A DNA stretch of 64,000 bases, from contig CADCXD010000008.1 in NCBI GenBank assembly GCA_902806575.1, forward strand, positions 682,001 to 746,000, given 5' to 3'. The notes below the pieces were generated by a model. That model was not told the origin of the DNA. It was given only the letters and a program-made list of their open reading frames with translations, and ran no database searches. This DNA comes from Jackrogersella multiformis (Eukaryota > Ascomycota > Sordariomycetes > Xylariales > Hypoxylaceae). The position numbers and the translations under genes are program-made. Below, piece after piece: positions 11,906 to 22,992 of this stretch. Positions within the stretch are counted from its first letter, which is position 1; each line of letters starts with the position of its first letter.

Positions 11906-13771
11906 ATGTCGTACTATGGGGAAAACCAGTATCCGGTGGAGAAGCCGTCGGAGAGGTCAAGATGGACGCCATTGACAAGAATGTTATTATCGGGAGAGAT
12001 GACGCAGGAACGGCAGAAGGAGTTGACGATGAAAGAAAAATTTGATAAGTGGATGATCAACGAGGGTTACCGAAGATTGTTGGTACCAACCGTGAGTTGA
12101 TTATGCGAGACAGGTTTGCTGACAAGATCTTGCTAGTTTCGTCTTCGTTTTCATGGCGCTCCATGCTCTCGTCTTCGCTTTCGGCTTCGTCAACTACGCC
12201 GTCAAAGACAACCTGCAAGTAGCGCGAGATACTTTCGGCCCGACTTACATGATTGCGCGATCGGCGGCATTGGTGCTTCACGTGGATGTCGCCATGATTC
12301 TGCTGCCGGTCTGCAGGACATTCATCTCGGTCGCGAGACAGACACCCCTGAATGGTATCATTCAGTTCGATAAAAACATAACGTTCCATATCACGACGGC
12401 CTGGTCCATCTTCTTCTTTTCTTGGGTCCACACCATTGCCCACTGGAACAACCTAGCCCAGATCGCCGCTAAGAACAACCTGGGCATTTACGGATGGCTG
12501 GTAGCTAACTTGGTATCCGGTCCGGGCTGGACAGGGTACATCATGTTGATTGCGCTTACGGGAATGGTATTAACTTCGTACGAGAAGCCGAGACGAGCAA
12601 ACTACGAACGATTCTGGTACACGCATCACATGTTCATTGTATTTTTCTTCTTCTGGTCCTTCCACGGCGCCTTCTGCATGATTCAACCCGATTTCGCGCC
12701 TTTCTGCGTCTCCGTTGGCAGCACCGCTATTGGTGTCTTCTGGCAGTACTGGATGGTTGGAGGGTTCACATACCTGGCCGAGCGAATCGCCCGTGAACTG
12801 CGCGGCCGCGACAAGACTTATATCTCCAAGGTCATTCAACACCCGAGCAACGTCTGCGAAATCCAGATCAAGAAGGAGAACACGAAGACCAAAGCCGGAC
12901 AGTATATTTTCTTTTGCTGCCCGGAAGTTTCGCTGTGGCAATACCACCCGTTTACCTTGACAAGTGCGCCCGAAGAAGATTACATATCGATCCATATGCG
13001 TGTGGCCGGTGACTTCACTAGGCAGGTGTCTTCAGCTCTTGGGTGCGAATTCGGAAAGAAGGACAGCAAGGACGCCTCGAAAGTCGTCGGAGTCGACGGC
13101 CAGAACAGCGACGTGGATCCTGCTCTGAGGAGGGTCTTGCCTCGTGTCTATATCGACGGTCCCTTTGGATCCGCCTCCGAAGATGTGTTCAAGTACGAAG
13201 TCTCGGTTCTCTGCGGTGCTGGTATCGGTGTTACGCCGTTCGCGTCTATTCTGAAGTCGATCTGGTATCGTATGAATTACCCGCAGAAGAAGACGCGACT
13301 CACGAAGGTATACTTTTTCTGGATCTGCAGAGATTTCGGCTCGTTCGAATGGTTCCGTTCGCTGCTCCTGGCTATCGAGGCCCAAGATGTTGACAACCGA
13401 ATCGAGATCCACACCTATCTCACCGCCAAGATCAAGGTTGATGATGCGACAAACATCATGATCAACGACGCCAACGCCGACAAGGACACGATTACCGGTC
13501 TGCGAAGCCCCACGAACTTTGGACGGCCGAACTGGGATATGATCTTTAGAGGTATCAGGAAACTGCATGCTCCTGCCGAGGCTGGTGTGTTCTTTTGCGG
13601 ACCTAAGGGTCTCGGTAGCGCACTCCACGTCTTCTGTAACAAATACAGTGAACCTGGGTAAGTCTGATTCTCGAGCTATTCTAGAGCTGAATTCGCCAGA
13701 ACCTTATTGTGTAGAACGTGGGCTAACGAGATAACAGATTCTCTTTCGTCTGGGGCAAAGAAAACTTCTAA
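11906..13771 (+). CDS. noxB: NADPH oxidase catalytic subunit, NoxB/Nox2 class
   Basis: Membrane flavocytochrome that moves electrons from NADPH through FAD and two haems to oxygen, making superoxide. In fungi NoxB acts in ascospore germination and in host penetration. Proposed exons are 11906-12078, 12137-13657 and 13738-13771, giving 575 residues. The first donor (GTTGGT) is the least certain splice. The N-terminus MSYYGENQYPVEKPSERSR is characteristic of the NoxB rather than the NoxA class. Haem histidine pairs are at about 142/156 and 221/234, with the spacing 14 and 13 seen in gp91phox. FAD binding is marked by HPFTLTSAPEED, and NADPH binding by GAGIGVTPFASIL and FFCGPKGLG. The last exon encodes the terminal FVWGKENF. 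No EF-hand is present, so control should come from NoxR and Rac rather than calcium. Confidence 0.95.
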
Positions 13772-15683
13772 GTTATGTATTGTTGTCAAGACCTGGTCGA
13801 CTTGCTGCCAGCAAATTCGAAAGCATTGCCTAATCACTGGCGCAGGACGCAGATGACCATTCTATTTGTGTATTAATCGACCTTGTTGGCAAGCAGTTCA
13901 GTTTTCATAGGCCTCGGTGGAGTAGGGTGGTTCGTTGGACTGTTCATGTAGACCTAGAGTCCAGCCAGGATCATTAATTAGTCCGACTAGCAAACCAGAG
14001 CACACGACCTGGCCGGAATAGTAAGCGGAATACCCTCACGAGATGAATTAATGTATACCTTAGCTCGGGTTGGGTGGGACACCTCCCGAGATTCCCGCCG
14101 CTACCAGCTACGGGATCTACGACGTACGGAGACGAAGTCGGAAACTGGGATTTAAAGTAGATATTTATTACCATATATACCTTTGTATCTAGTTTACCTT
14201 AACCCGCAATATCCTTTACAGTTAGACTTGAAATTTTCCCATCTTAATTCCCACTATCGTCAACGATTTTGGCCCCGATGGCGACTTATAGCATTTACCT
14301 ACCTACCTACCTACCTGATAGCCTGAGTACTTACCTATGTATTTAATCGATCCGTACGGAATTAAACTCCGAAATATGTTTGCAAACACGGATGTTATGC
14401 CTATCTATCATGCACCATCTCGAAATGGCTTGCGCAGCTCTTTCATGCGGCTCCCTACAGAGCAAACATCGGTCTAGAAGGGCCGGCACCGGGTCCCGCG
14501 TCGCGTGCGTAAAGCGGACTTCGTGATTGGCTGGCGAGCTGCGATGCGGGAGGGGGTTCTGGAAGTCGGTCGGTTGGATTAGGTAAACTTGGCAGCGGAA
14601 GGAGAAATCGAAATGCAGAGCCAAGAACGAGATCGTCGTGCCCTCGCTTCAGGTTTCCCCAGAGGCTGCAGAGGCGAGCCCGCCAAGTCGGCATTCGGGC
14701 TGCTAGGAATACTGCGGTTCCCGCCTGGCGAGCTTCTTTGTTCCTGGATCAAACGTGCTTTGCTCTCCCCACGCCCCGGTACCCCTACAATGGGCAGAGT
14801 GGGCTGGCTAGACGAGATCTGGTAGGTAGGCTGGCTGGTAGGGAGGGAGTTGGGTCCGATATGCATGCATGCGCGCACGCAGCGATGGGCAGAGAGGTAG
14901 GGCGCCGCGCTGTGAAACGTGCGTGGTCTGGATGCGGTTTCGATGGCTGGGCTAGGGTTTATTAAGTAAGGAGCCGAAGGGGGATACGTCAGCTTGGGTT
15001 CTCCCTTGCTTCGGGGCTTTATGAGTGGGAGTTTAGTTTGGTTTGGTTTGGTTCATTGGTTTATTTATTCCTTAATTAATTGGTCAAATGGAAAAAAAAA
15101 TAAAAAAATAAAAACCCCCGATTCAATGGTTAGATACCTTAAGAGGTAGGCATTTATTTTTGTGGAATAATTAATGGCTAACTGCCATATTTTAGGCTCG
15201 GCTAGGCCAGATAAATGTTAAGTCTTTGCTAATATGCGGATTTGTCTTATTGGCAGAGGACGTGTCGAGTTGCAATTCGATTACCTATTGCTTACCTACG
15301 GGTAGGTATATGTAGTGTAATACTGAGCGGAGTGGGAGGGCAAGGGTAGGGTGAAGCAGCCAAGATGCGTAGGGGAGCACTCAGGGGGAATCCACTTATG
15401 GTGTTTACATAAGCAAAGGGGACATCTCATCACAGAGCGGGTATGTTTGTAATATGGGTTATTTATTTGCTATTCGGTAATCGTTCCGGCAAGTACAAAC
15501 ACCTAATCCGATCTTCGAAGCTTCGCGAACTACATAATATGTTTAGGTGCCCCTACTGGATGTCGGTTTCCCTATGTCCATCTTCCTAATATTCGACGTT
15601 CCAGCTTGTCTGATCCGTCTTGCAGCTCTCCCGGATTTGAAGAGCATCGTGCTTGGGTTAAGGGCTTGTTCGGAAACCTGGCA
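13772..15683. other. Intergenic, no gene supported
   Basis: This follows noxB and precedes a convergent gene. It holds an (ACCT)n run at 14297-14318 and a GC-richer patch at about 14450-14960. It also has a TGCATGCATGCGCGCACGC segment near 14860-14878 and a (TTTGG)n run at 15033-15052. Overlapping open frames on both strands in the GC-rich patch have no family resemblance and I treat them as chance. Confidence 0.45.
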
Positions 15684-16256
15684 TTATATCGACGATGCTG
15701 GCTCTTTGACAATCCCCTTTAGTTCATCCGCGAACTCGTCGTCGTCGCCGTCGTCGTAGAGCTGGAAGTCTTGCACCACCTTGTAAGATGCGAGCTCCGA
15801 GCCCAGGACGCAGGCCTCGTGAGTAGACCAAGAGGGCCGGTCGCCCGCAGCCGGCTCGCCCGCCGCCTTTTGGGGATCTTGGAGGATTTGGTTGTCCATG
15901 TCCCAGTTGAAGTTGAACACGTCGTCGTCGTCTTGCGATCCCGTGGCGTCTTGCGCGGTAGCAGTATCGGGGCTTTCGTGGCTGGGTGATGGGCCCTTGA
16001 GGGGTACTTGGAAAAGGCCGGCAAGCCCGGTGTCGGTGGCACAGGCCTCGCACGGCCTCGAGCGTACCACGCCCCCGAAGAGGTCGAGCTTCGAGGTGAG
16101 CGGGAGCGTCTCGATCGCCGCGCACGGCTTCATGTTGTCGTTGCTGCTGCCGCCTTCGCTCGGCTTGGCGTCGCTGCAGTATATGATGGGCCGCGGCGGA
16201 GTGACATCGTTGTCCTCGTGGAGGCACGAGAAGAAGACTCGTCTTTGATGGCACAT
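15684..16256 (-). CDS. Hypothetical protein, 190 aa, acidic C-terminus
   Basis: I chose the ATG at 16256, giving MCHQRRVFFSCLHEDND, over the upstream in-frame ATG at 16364. The upstream extension is low-complexity and His/Ile-rich, and a Met-Cys-His start is common among small fungal proteins of unknown function. The protein is 190 residues. Cysteines are at the N-terminus (CH, CL) and in a CEAC pair in the middle. An Asp run (QDDDDVFNFNWDMDN) lies near residue 125, and DDGDDDEFADEL lies close to the C-terminus. No signal peptide or membrane segment is visible. The N-terminal Cys/His could bind metal, but no defined finger spacing is present. GC content is higher than in the flanks, supporting a real coding region. 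Confidence 0.62.
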   Translation of the reverse strand: MCHQRRVFFSCLHEDNDVTPPRPIIYCSDAKPSEGGSSNDNMKPCAAIETLPLTSKLDLFGGVVRSRPCEACATDTGLAGLFQVPLKGPSPSHESPDTATAQDATGSQDDDDVFNFNWDMDNQILQDPQKAAGEPAAGDRPSWSTHEACVLGSELASYKVVQDFQLYDDGDDDEFADELKGIVKEPASSI

Positions 16257-17632
16257 GGTGTGGGGTGTTGTGATGTGATGTATGCCAATAAGAGAGCTGC
16301 AGAATTGGGCTATGTTGATAGGATGGTGATATATTGATGGGTAAGGTCCGAGGTAGGTAGGCATGCACCTGAGGCATTAGGTGAGTTCCCCTCTGGCTTT
16401 ACTCACTCCGGGGTTTTTTTCTATTACGTAGATCCAAATTGTCCAAATTGTCGAGGCGAAGTTCTATTTGGCCTTATTCTATCGATATTGGCATTGACGA
16501 GGCTAGCCCCCCTTTTTTTTCTCTTCTCGTTGTCTCTTAATGGTAGTGTGAATATCTCCCCGGGACGGGCTGTCTAAGGTGTATACGGTGCACCGCTCCT
16601 TGTTGTGAATCCAACTCGGCATCATGCGCCACGTTGGTTAATGATTCACTGTGTATTTGATCACCTGTCACCTGCAGCACCGAATCCGCATCATGTTCAC
16701 TGGTGGCACTGGCCCCTATGCGGTGAGTGCGTGATACTTTAACCATTGTAACGTTTTTCTTTTTGTGAACTTCTATAATTCTGTTACTAGCCTCTGGCAG
16801 TTAAAGTGCCTAGTTCGAATATATATATAACCGTTTCATTGTGTAATAATGATATTTAGAAATCCCTTCTATTAGCCTCAAAACACGAACTATGTCACTA
16901 TTAAATTAGTACTGTTAAAAATAACTAAGCTATCTGTATGAATGAATTCCTCGGGTTTTTACTGTCATATAGCATTTGAAATATTACCTGGGTAATTAAC
17001 TTATCGAATTTTAGTTCAGTTTATTCCACGAGGGTTGAAAGGTTCAGGGGCTTCCGACGAAGTCTGAAGTACAATTCTCATAAACGCCATAGAAGAAATT
17101 GAGAAATCTTAAGAGTTTAATCCCTATTGAAGGCTCTCGTCTTAAAGATTAAGTTGAAATAAATTCACACTGCATGAACTTGTAATTCTTGCCCTTCAAC
17201 GTCTTAAACTCCATCTTCTAAAGACACGCAGGAAATTGGTGTCAACTCAACCAGGATTATCAAGATCCCACCACAACACCTATTTTAGTATGAATAATAA
17301 ATGCTTCTGAGCAGCCAAGATGAAGACAAAGCTCTTTATATTTTAGATAATATATTTTCATTATTTCTAAGTAACGTAATGTAATTATAAGTTTTAGACC
17401 TCGCCGAATTACCGGGGCCAAAAGTGAAATGTACCAAGGCAGGTAAATAAGGGATGTGAAGAAAAGAATAAATCCCAGCACAAAATATAGACACGAAAAT
17501 TAAATACTTTTTCATCCAATCCGTCATAACCCATATGTTCTTAAAAGCGTAACCCCAATACACTTCAAAATAAACATTACCCTTTAGCCAAGATCCCATT
17601 TTCCCATATATCCTTGTGAACCGTAACCCAAA
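16257..17632. other. Intergenic, AT-rich right half
   Basis: The left part (16257-16750) is the likely promoter of the minus-strand gene ending at 15684. From 16750 to 17600 the DNA is AT-rich. Two overlapping open frames on the minus strand (17260-17599) have hydrophobic, aromatic-rich translations. They could be a decayed membrane-protein fragment, but nothing recognisable remains. Confidence 0.4.
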
Positions 17633-18259
17633 TTAGCACCTATACTCGAGGAATACCCCTGCACCGTCGGTCTTCTTGAGGAAGACATTCCCGTTCGTAG
17701 TCTGGGACTTCTCGAAGATTATGTAGATGTCCTCTGAGCACACGATCTTGCCCGGCCCTGAGCTGTGATACGTCCCCTTTATCTCCCGGTCCCAGCTCGT
17801 GAAGTCCGCGTGGAACTCCAAGTCAGCCCCGGCCGTGTCGAATGGCGAGACGGTCGCGGAAGACACACCCCCGGCCACGTCGGGAAACCCCGCGAGCTGC
17901 CGTCCGGTTATGAGGCCGTCGCCGCCGGCGACCAGAATGCCGACTGTAGCGTCATCTTGCGCCCAGCCGAACGCACACCCCGTCGCCCCGCTGGGCAGCT
18001 TGCCGAAAACGGCCGCCTGCTGGATGGTCAGGCCCGTCTGGTTGTGGTACTGGATGTGGAAGTCGCTGACGGGCGGCGACGCCAGTTGCGCTTCCCCCGG
18101 GAACAGCGAGTACAGCTCGCTCGCGTAGAGCCTGGCCGTCTTGCCGGGTTCCGGACAGTCGGACCTGTCGGTAATTGCAGCTGCCGGACTTGTGGGGTAG
18201 GCCTTGGCGAGCGTGAGGAGAGCGGTCAGGGGGGCGATGATCTTGGCGAATGAAGGCAT
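17633..18259 (-). CDS. Small secreted cysteine-containing protein, effector-like
   Basis: Single exon, 208 residues. The first ~20 residues (MPSFAKIIAPLTALLTLAKA) form a clear signal peptide ending in Ala-x-Ala-like sequence. The mature protein has four cysteines: SDCPEP near the N-terminus, GCAFGW in the middle, VCSED and a terminal YRC. This fits two disulphides in a compact beta-rich fold. There is a possible N-glycosylation site (NQT). No catalytic motif or membrane anchor is seen. The region is GC-rich against an AT-rich background, which argues for real coding use. I do not recognise the family. A secreted effector or cell-surface binding protein is plausible from architecture alone. 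It has no close neighbours that suggest a pathway. Confidence 0.78.
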   Translation of the reverse strand: MPSFAKIIAPLTALLTLAKAYPTSPAAAITDRSDCPEPGKTARLYASELYSLFPGEAQLASPPVSDFHIQYHNQTGLTIQQAAVFGKLPSGATGCAFGWAQDDATVGILVAGGDGLITGRQLAGFPDVAGGVSSATVSPFDTAGADLEFHADFTSWDREIKGTYHSSGPGKIVCSEDIYIIFEKSQTTNGNVFLKKTDGAGVFLEYRC

Positions 18260-19701
18260 TGTGGATGACCGTAAATGGCGGTTAGGGATTAGGGTTAGGT
18301 AGGTTTTGATATATATTTAGGTACTTTATAGATTAGATGGTAGAAGTAAGGAGGATATGGCGTACGGGGTATGGGAGATGGAGAGAGATAAATGACGGTG
18401 AGATGTTGCTTTTTAAACAGGTTTTTATATGTTTAATGAGGATCCGCACTGGATATTAATGATGATGCTAGCTAGGCCAATGCGCGGATCTATACAAGAC
18501 ACTCCACTCGGTGTCCGCTAACATCCGGTCAGCAGATCAGCGTATTCAAGATCATCGTTCTCTGCATGCATCATTACAGCTGTACAAACATCGTGATGGA
18601 ACTAAATCTTAGGTTAGGCGGGGCGTAGTATGCCCACGTCTTACGAGCACTATCATGGCCAACACAGCACCAGAGCTTGCATCCTTAACTTACATAGGCA
18701 TATCCTTGGCAACCTCTTGATGTTAGAAAGAAAGAAAACTTGGACCCGGCCGCTTGGACCAGATCTCACTGTTAAGCCGTATTGAGGCTATACATTTGAT
18801 AGGCGCTCTACGGGAACGAATAGCAACACCAGCAACTACTTACCTACCTAGGTAGGAATAGCAGTGGGGTACCTATGAATTCATGGACATGGCAATGCCT
18901 CTTAATTGGCTAGCTACTAGGCTGTTATCGAGCAACCACAAGGCTTAGATATCGCGTGCCTAACATATATTTTCAATTGTCTAACTTTGAATCGAAGCTA
19001 GATGGATCGTGTTGACTGCGGCAAAGAAAGATGATAAAATTGTATCCACCGACGATGAAAAGTTATCAACTACAAGTGGGCTATAAGACCCAAGAAACCA
19101 TTAAAGCTTGCTAGCTAGATGACTAAGTGGTCCCGGCCAGATATGGAGATGAAGTTTGTTAGGTATGAAGTGGTGTAAGTAATTGCTAAGCATTACGAGA
19201 GAATATGTTTTAATAAATGTAATACATCTTGACAAGGGGCAATGTAACCTTGGATGTTTTCAAATAAGGCTTGAGTATTGATACGGTATCTTGTTCAACT
19301 TCCAATCTTGGTCACCGAAACGGCTATGTATGAATCTATCTGCATGGCTTGTCTTGTCCTCCTAGTTTGTCGTGAGACTACAGGGTCATATCCTGATGTG
19401 CATTTTCATACTTCATCTCTGGTCATCAATAGGAGAGACTAGAGTTCCAAACACACAAGGTGGGCACAGATGGGTTAACGACGTTCTAAGCCTCTTAGAC
19501 TCGAGATAATATCCATTTAACAGTAGTTGGCGGTATATTCAAGGTTAAATACATGTAGTAGAAAAGGCTACTAAAAGGGCAATACGTTGCAACAGTACAT
19601 CAACCCTTCCATAGTAGACCTAGGTAAACATACCATCTATTTGATAGCAACAAAGATATACACGAAGGCTCTAACTTTCAGCCGTGACAGTGCCTCAGGG
19701 G
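18260..19701. other. Intergenic, no gene seen
   Basis: This contains the promoter of the secreted protein gene on its left (an ATATATATTTAGG stretch near 18310) and about 1 kb of mixed sequence. One palindromic motif cluster lies at 18841-18856. No open frame of note occurs on either strand. Confidence 0.5.
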
Positions 19702-22536
19702 CTACGAATCATACTCCACAAACAGCCCAATCGGTTCCTTAGCCTCCTGAAAGAGTCTAGAAGCCCATCCTAGTGTGCTGGATTTCTGACCTGCTATGGC
19801 TGGCACCTGTCCACCAATCTCATACTCGAGTGTTCCCTTGTCGCTTTTCGGCCTAAGCATCCGTATTCCAAGGATGCCGTAGTTATCAAAGGCCATCATG
19901 ATTCCTGAGTCAACCTTGTGGTTTGTCCCAGGGAGCTTATATTGTGCCTGCCGGGCCAGAATAGGTGTCATAAACGGCGCCGTGAGGAGAGTGCCTTTGT
20001 TTGAGGTGATTTTACTTATGACTGGTTTCATAAACCCTTCCCTCTCATTGGAGTTGGGTTTAAACGCCAAGACCGTCAGTGATCCATCGGAAGATGTAAC
20101 CAGACTGATTAGTTCATCCTTCCCGTCCGAATCTACGTCCGAGAGGAACCAGGTGAGGTACTGTTCCTCTTTCGCTTCTGCCCATGTTACAGGGAATTCG
20201 GAAGTCGAAACCATAGTAACTGAAGATGTCGAAAGCTGAAGGACATCGATGCGGATATGTCCTACATGTTCTCGTTAGACCCAATGCTACACAATGATCT
20301 ACTGGAACCGGCCGAGCGACGCCTATGGGATACTAACCTGCTTTACTGTACTTTTCTCCATAATAGAGACGGATGACACGGTTAGCTTTCGTTTGAGTAG
20401 CACCTTGCACAATCATCTTTTGAGCTCTCTCGGTAACTTTCTCGTGGCATGTATAGTGATACAATTTCGTATAGCCCCCTTTCCAAATAAAGAATGACCA
20501 CAAGGTCTTCTCAGGAATCGACGAGTCTAGAGCGGCAGTAACAAAGGTGTCGTATCCATCTTTCGCTCCCATGCGAATTCCGAATGCCGTGCTATGTGAA
20601 TGTCAGCTATACTATCCTGAGGGGAGAAGGAGAAACATACTACGGAGGAAGCTTAAAATCCAAAGGCCACTCGGTTTTCTGCTTTCTTGGCGCCTCTTTC
20701 GTGCCTGATGAGAACGTCCAGAGTTCTAGCTTGGACTTCCAGGGGGTTGCATTCAAATACCAATGCTTGATCATCCCTAGTGTGTCCTTATCGGCATCAA
20801 ACCGCCCATACCAGACGTTACCGGCTGTCCAAGCTGAGTTGTCATCCGCGACCTCGTCTGCCCAGAGAACCTCGGCGTGTTCGTCGGTAACCTTTAAGCC
20901 TATATGGTATGCTCTTAAGTTGGCCTTAGATAGAAGGACCCGCCCAACCAGACTGTAGACTCCATCGTCACTGATCTTCTCGGCAGAGTTCCAGATTGTT
21001 TGCCCCGAAGACCCGGGAATGGAGACTATAGTCTGGTTCTTCATGTTCCAGGACTCCACCGACGCATTCTTCGTCGTCGAAGATAACGAGTGCACCGTCT
21101 CATAATGCGATACTGAAACTTTTACTTGATCGATGTCACGGAAATGAAGAACTTTCGAAGAACTAAGGAGCTCTAGAGTGAGGGACATCTGGTTCTTGCT
21201 CTGATTGGATTTTTTGATTCGCTCGAGAATATGTTCCCACGGTACGCTGGAAAGGGGGTAGATATCATAAGTGGCCACGCGACGGTCATCAATGTCAGAG
21301 CGGAAGTAGAGACTCATGTTGTCTGACTTGAAGAGAGGGGGATAGTTTGCAAGGCTCAGGTCATCAAGAACCGGAATCTAGAGTGGTGCGTTAGGATTAG
21401 CACAAGCTGCAGTTATGGTAGTGCGATACTCACCATTTTCAAGGCTTCGAAGCTGTCGACCGACCGGGGTTTTCCATCTTGGAACATCTTCCACACCTCG
21501 TCAACTCCTGTTTGTACGGCTTCTAGAGCAACACTAAAGTCCATATTCCCTTTAGACGAAAAAAACTGGCTGTCACCATAGGCCGGCCAGGAGTTACCCT
21601 TGGCGTTAGTCACCCAGAGTCCATTAGCGCAGTCCTCGTCGTGCATACCGCGAGCACACTGGTCAGCAGGCCAAAATTCTATCGGAGAATCGGGCTCTTC
21701 ACTCCTTGGATTCTCCCAATCCTCGTGAGTATAAGTGAAGTGTAGGACACGTCGCGGTGTCCTCATGTGGCCGGTGGAGAAGAGGTCGGTGAGAAAGTGG
21801 CAAGCGAAGGCCTCTAGAAAATAGGCATAGCGTAGCTTGGTTTCGTCCTTAGCCTCTCGAGCTATTTTCGCATACCGAAGGGCTGCTGTGTGGCCAGCTG
21901 AGTATGCGCTGATTGCATCCTAAACAAAAGCATTAGAATGATTCTATAAAGCTACCTTAAGACAATGCTTTCTGTACCGAACCGAAGTGGTCCCAGTTGC
22001 ACAGAGAGAGAAGTAAGTAGTCACCCCTCGTGGCAATACCCCATTCTATATCGTAATGATCATCGGTATGCTGAAAAGCCTTTTCGGAATATGCACTTGT
22101 TAGCGTGATTGTCTAAAACAAAGTTAAAGCACGTAGATAGTACCTGGGCTGGATCCTTTCCACCCATAATTGCATTCTCGATATCTGCTTCCTGCTTCTT
22201 CATGATGTCCACCACAGCTCCGAGATACCCCTTTTCGTTCTGGTTAAGCAGGTTAGTGTTCAATAGAAAACGTTGAATACTAGCTTCGGGGTTCGAGTCC
22301 CATTGGTCGCTAATCTGTTCAGCATCTTTCGTTTTTGTGCAGTTACCGTAGAAGTCACCAGCCAAGGCGACGATTTGGCCAAATGAGAGTGTTAGCCCCT
22401 TAGGGAAACTGGCATTGGTGTGGTTGAAGTTAGTGCCAGTAATGCTCCCGTTAGAAAAACGAAGTGAAACCCTATCCCCTATTTGGCGGTGCTCAGGGGA
22501 TTGGAAGTGGACATGTGCCTTCGACTTGGTTGCCAT
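19702..22536 (-). CDS. Zinc phospholipase C/P1-nuclease-like protein with VCBS-like repeat
   Basis: Six exons are proposed: 22536-22144, 22070-21978, 21919-21434, 21377-20644, 20591-20338 and 20261-19702. All joins keep phase and give 839 residues. The N-terminal third resembles the all-helical zinc-dependent phospholipase C/S1-P1 nuclease superfamily. It has an FGQIVALAGDFYG segment with Asp61, then DHFG near 158-161, GH at 171-172, and a Hx3Dx5H cluster (His203, Asp207, His213) in CHFLTDLFSTGHMRTPR. These could supply metal ligands. The middle (about 325-650) is beta-rich with no motif I can name. Near 695-704 DVDSDGKDEL matches the calcium loop of FG-GAP/VCBS repeats. No signal peptide is visible. 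It is divergently paired with the gene at 22993. Substrate is unknown; a lipid or nucleic acid is equally possible from these motifs. Confidence 0.78.
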
Positions 22537-22992
22537 ATCGACTATTAGTTCTGATGTGGAAAGAGTGAGTGGTGATGAAAAAGATGAGAAAGATGAGACT
22601 TAGTATTCCGAAGATAGATCGGGAAATGCGACTTTTAATTAAGGATTCTTTCGAGTAAGTAGGTAACGTTTGGTCGAGCTGACTTTCGTCTCGGCATAAT
22701 CCAACCACCATTACCGTTACACAAAAAACATCACGAGCCATCCTGTCCACCGCCTTTATAGGATCTGACGAGAGGCTGACCAGACGGACTATCTATCTAC
22801 CCGACCACACCAAGAAAAGTTTCACCCTGGATATTGCCTCTCCTTGAAGCTACTAGAATAGAGAAATACCTCATCTAGAATGGAGTATTTATATAGAAGC
22901 ATGCATTGCCCTTTAGCATCTAACTATCTGGTCAGCCACAACATATACAACACACAATCATTACTCGAACAACTTCAGTGCGACCTACCAAG
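22537..22992. promoter_or_regulatory. Shared bidirectional promoter
   Basis: A 456-bp gap separates the start codons of the two divergent large genes. A TATA-like element (TATTTATATA) sits at 22886-22895, about 97 bp before the plus-strand ATG. GA-rich sequence at 22555-22620 lies just upstream of the minus-strand ATG. The arrangement suggests coordinated expression, which is inferred. Confidence 0.55.

Noticed and set aside
15724..16377. 217-codon minus-strand frame overlapping the 190-residue protein
   Set aside because: Arg/His-rich shadow translation produced by the GC-rich codons of the chosen frame.
17260..17599. Two overlapping hydrophobic open frames
   Set aside because: AT-rich DNA favours Phe/Ile/Leu/Tyr codons by chance, and no motif, splice partner or family resemblance was found.
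22285..22305. GGTTCGAGTCCC, like a tRNA B box
   Set aside because: It lies inside the first exon of the PLC-like gene, and no A box, acceptor stem or cloverleaf can be drawn around it.
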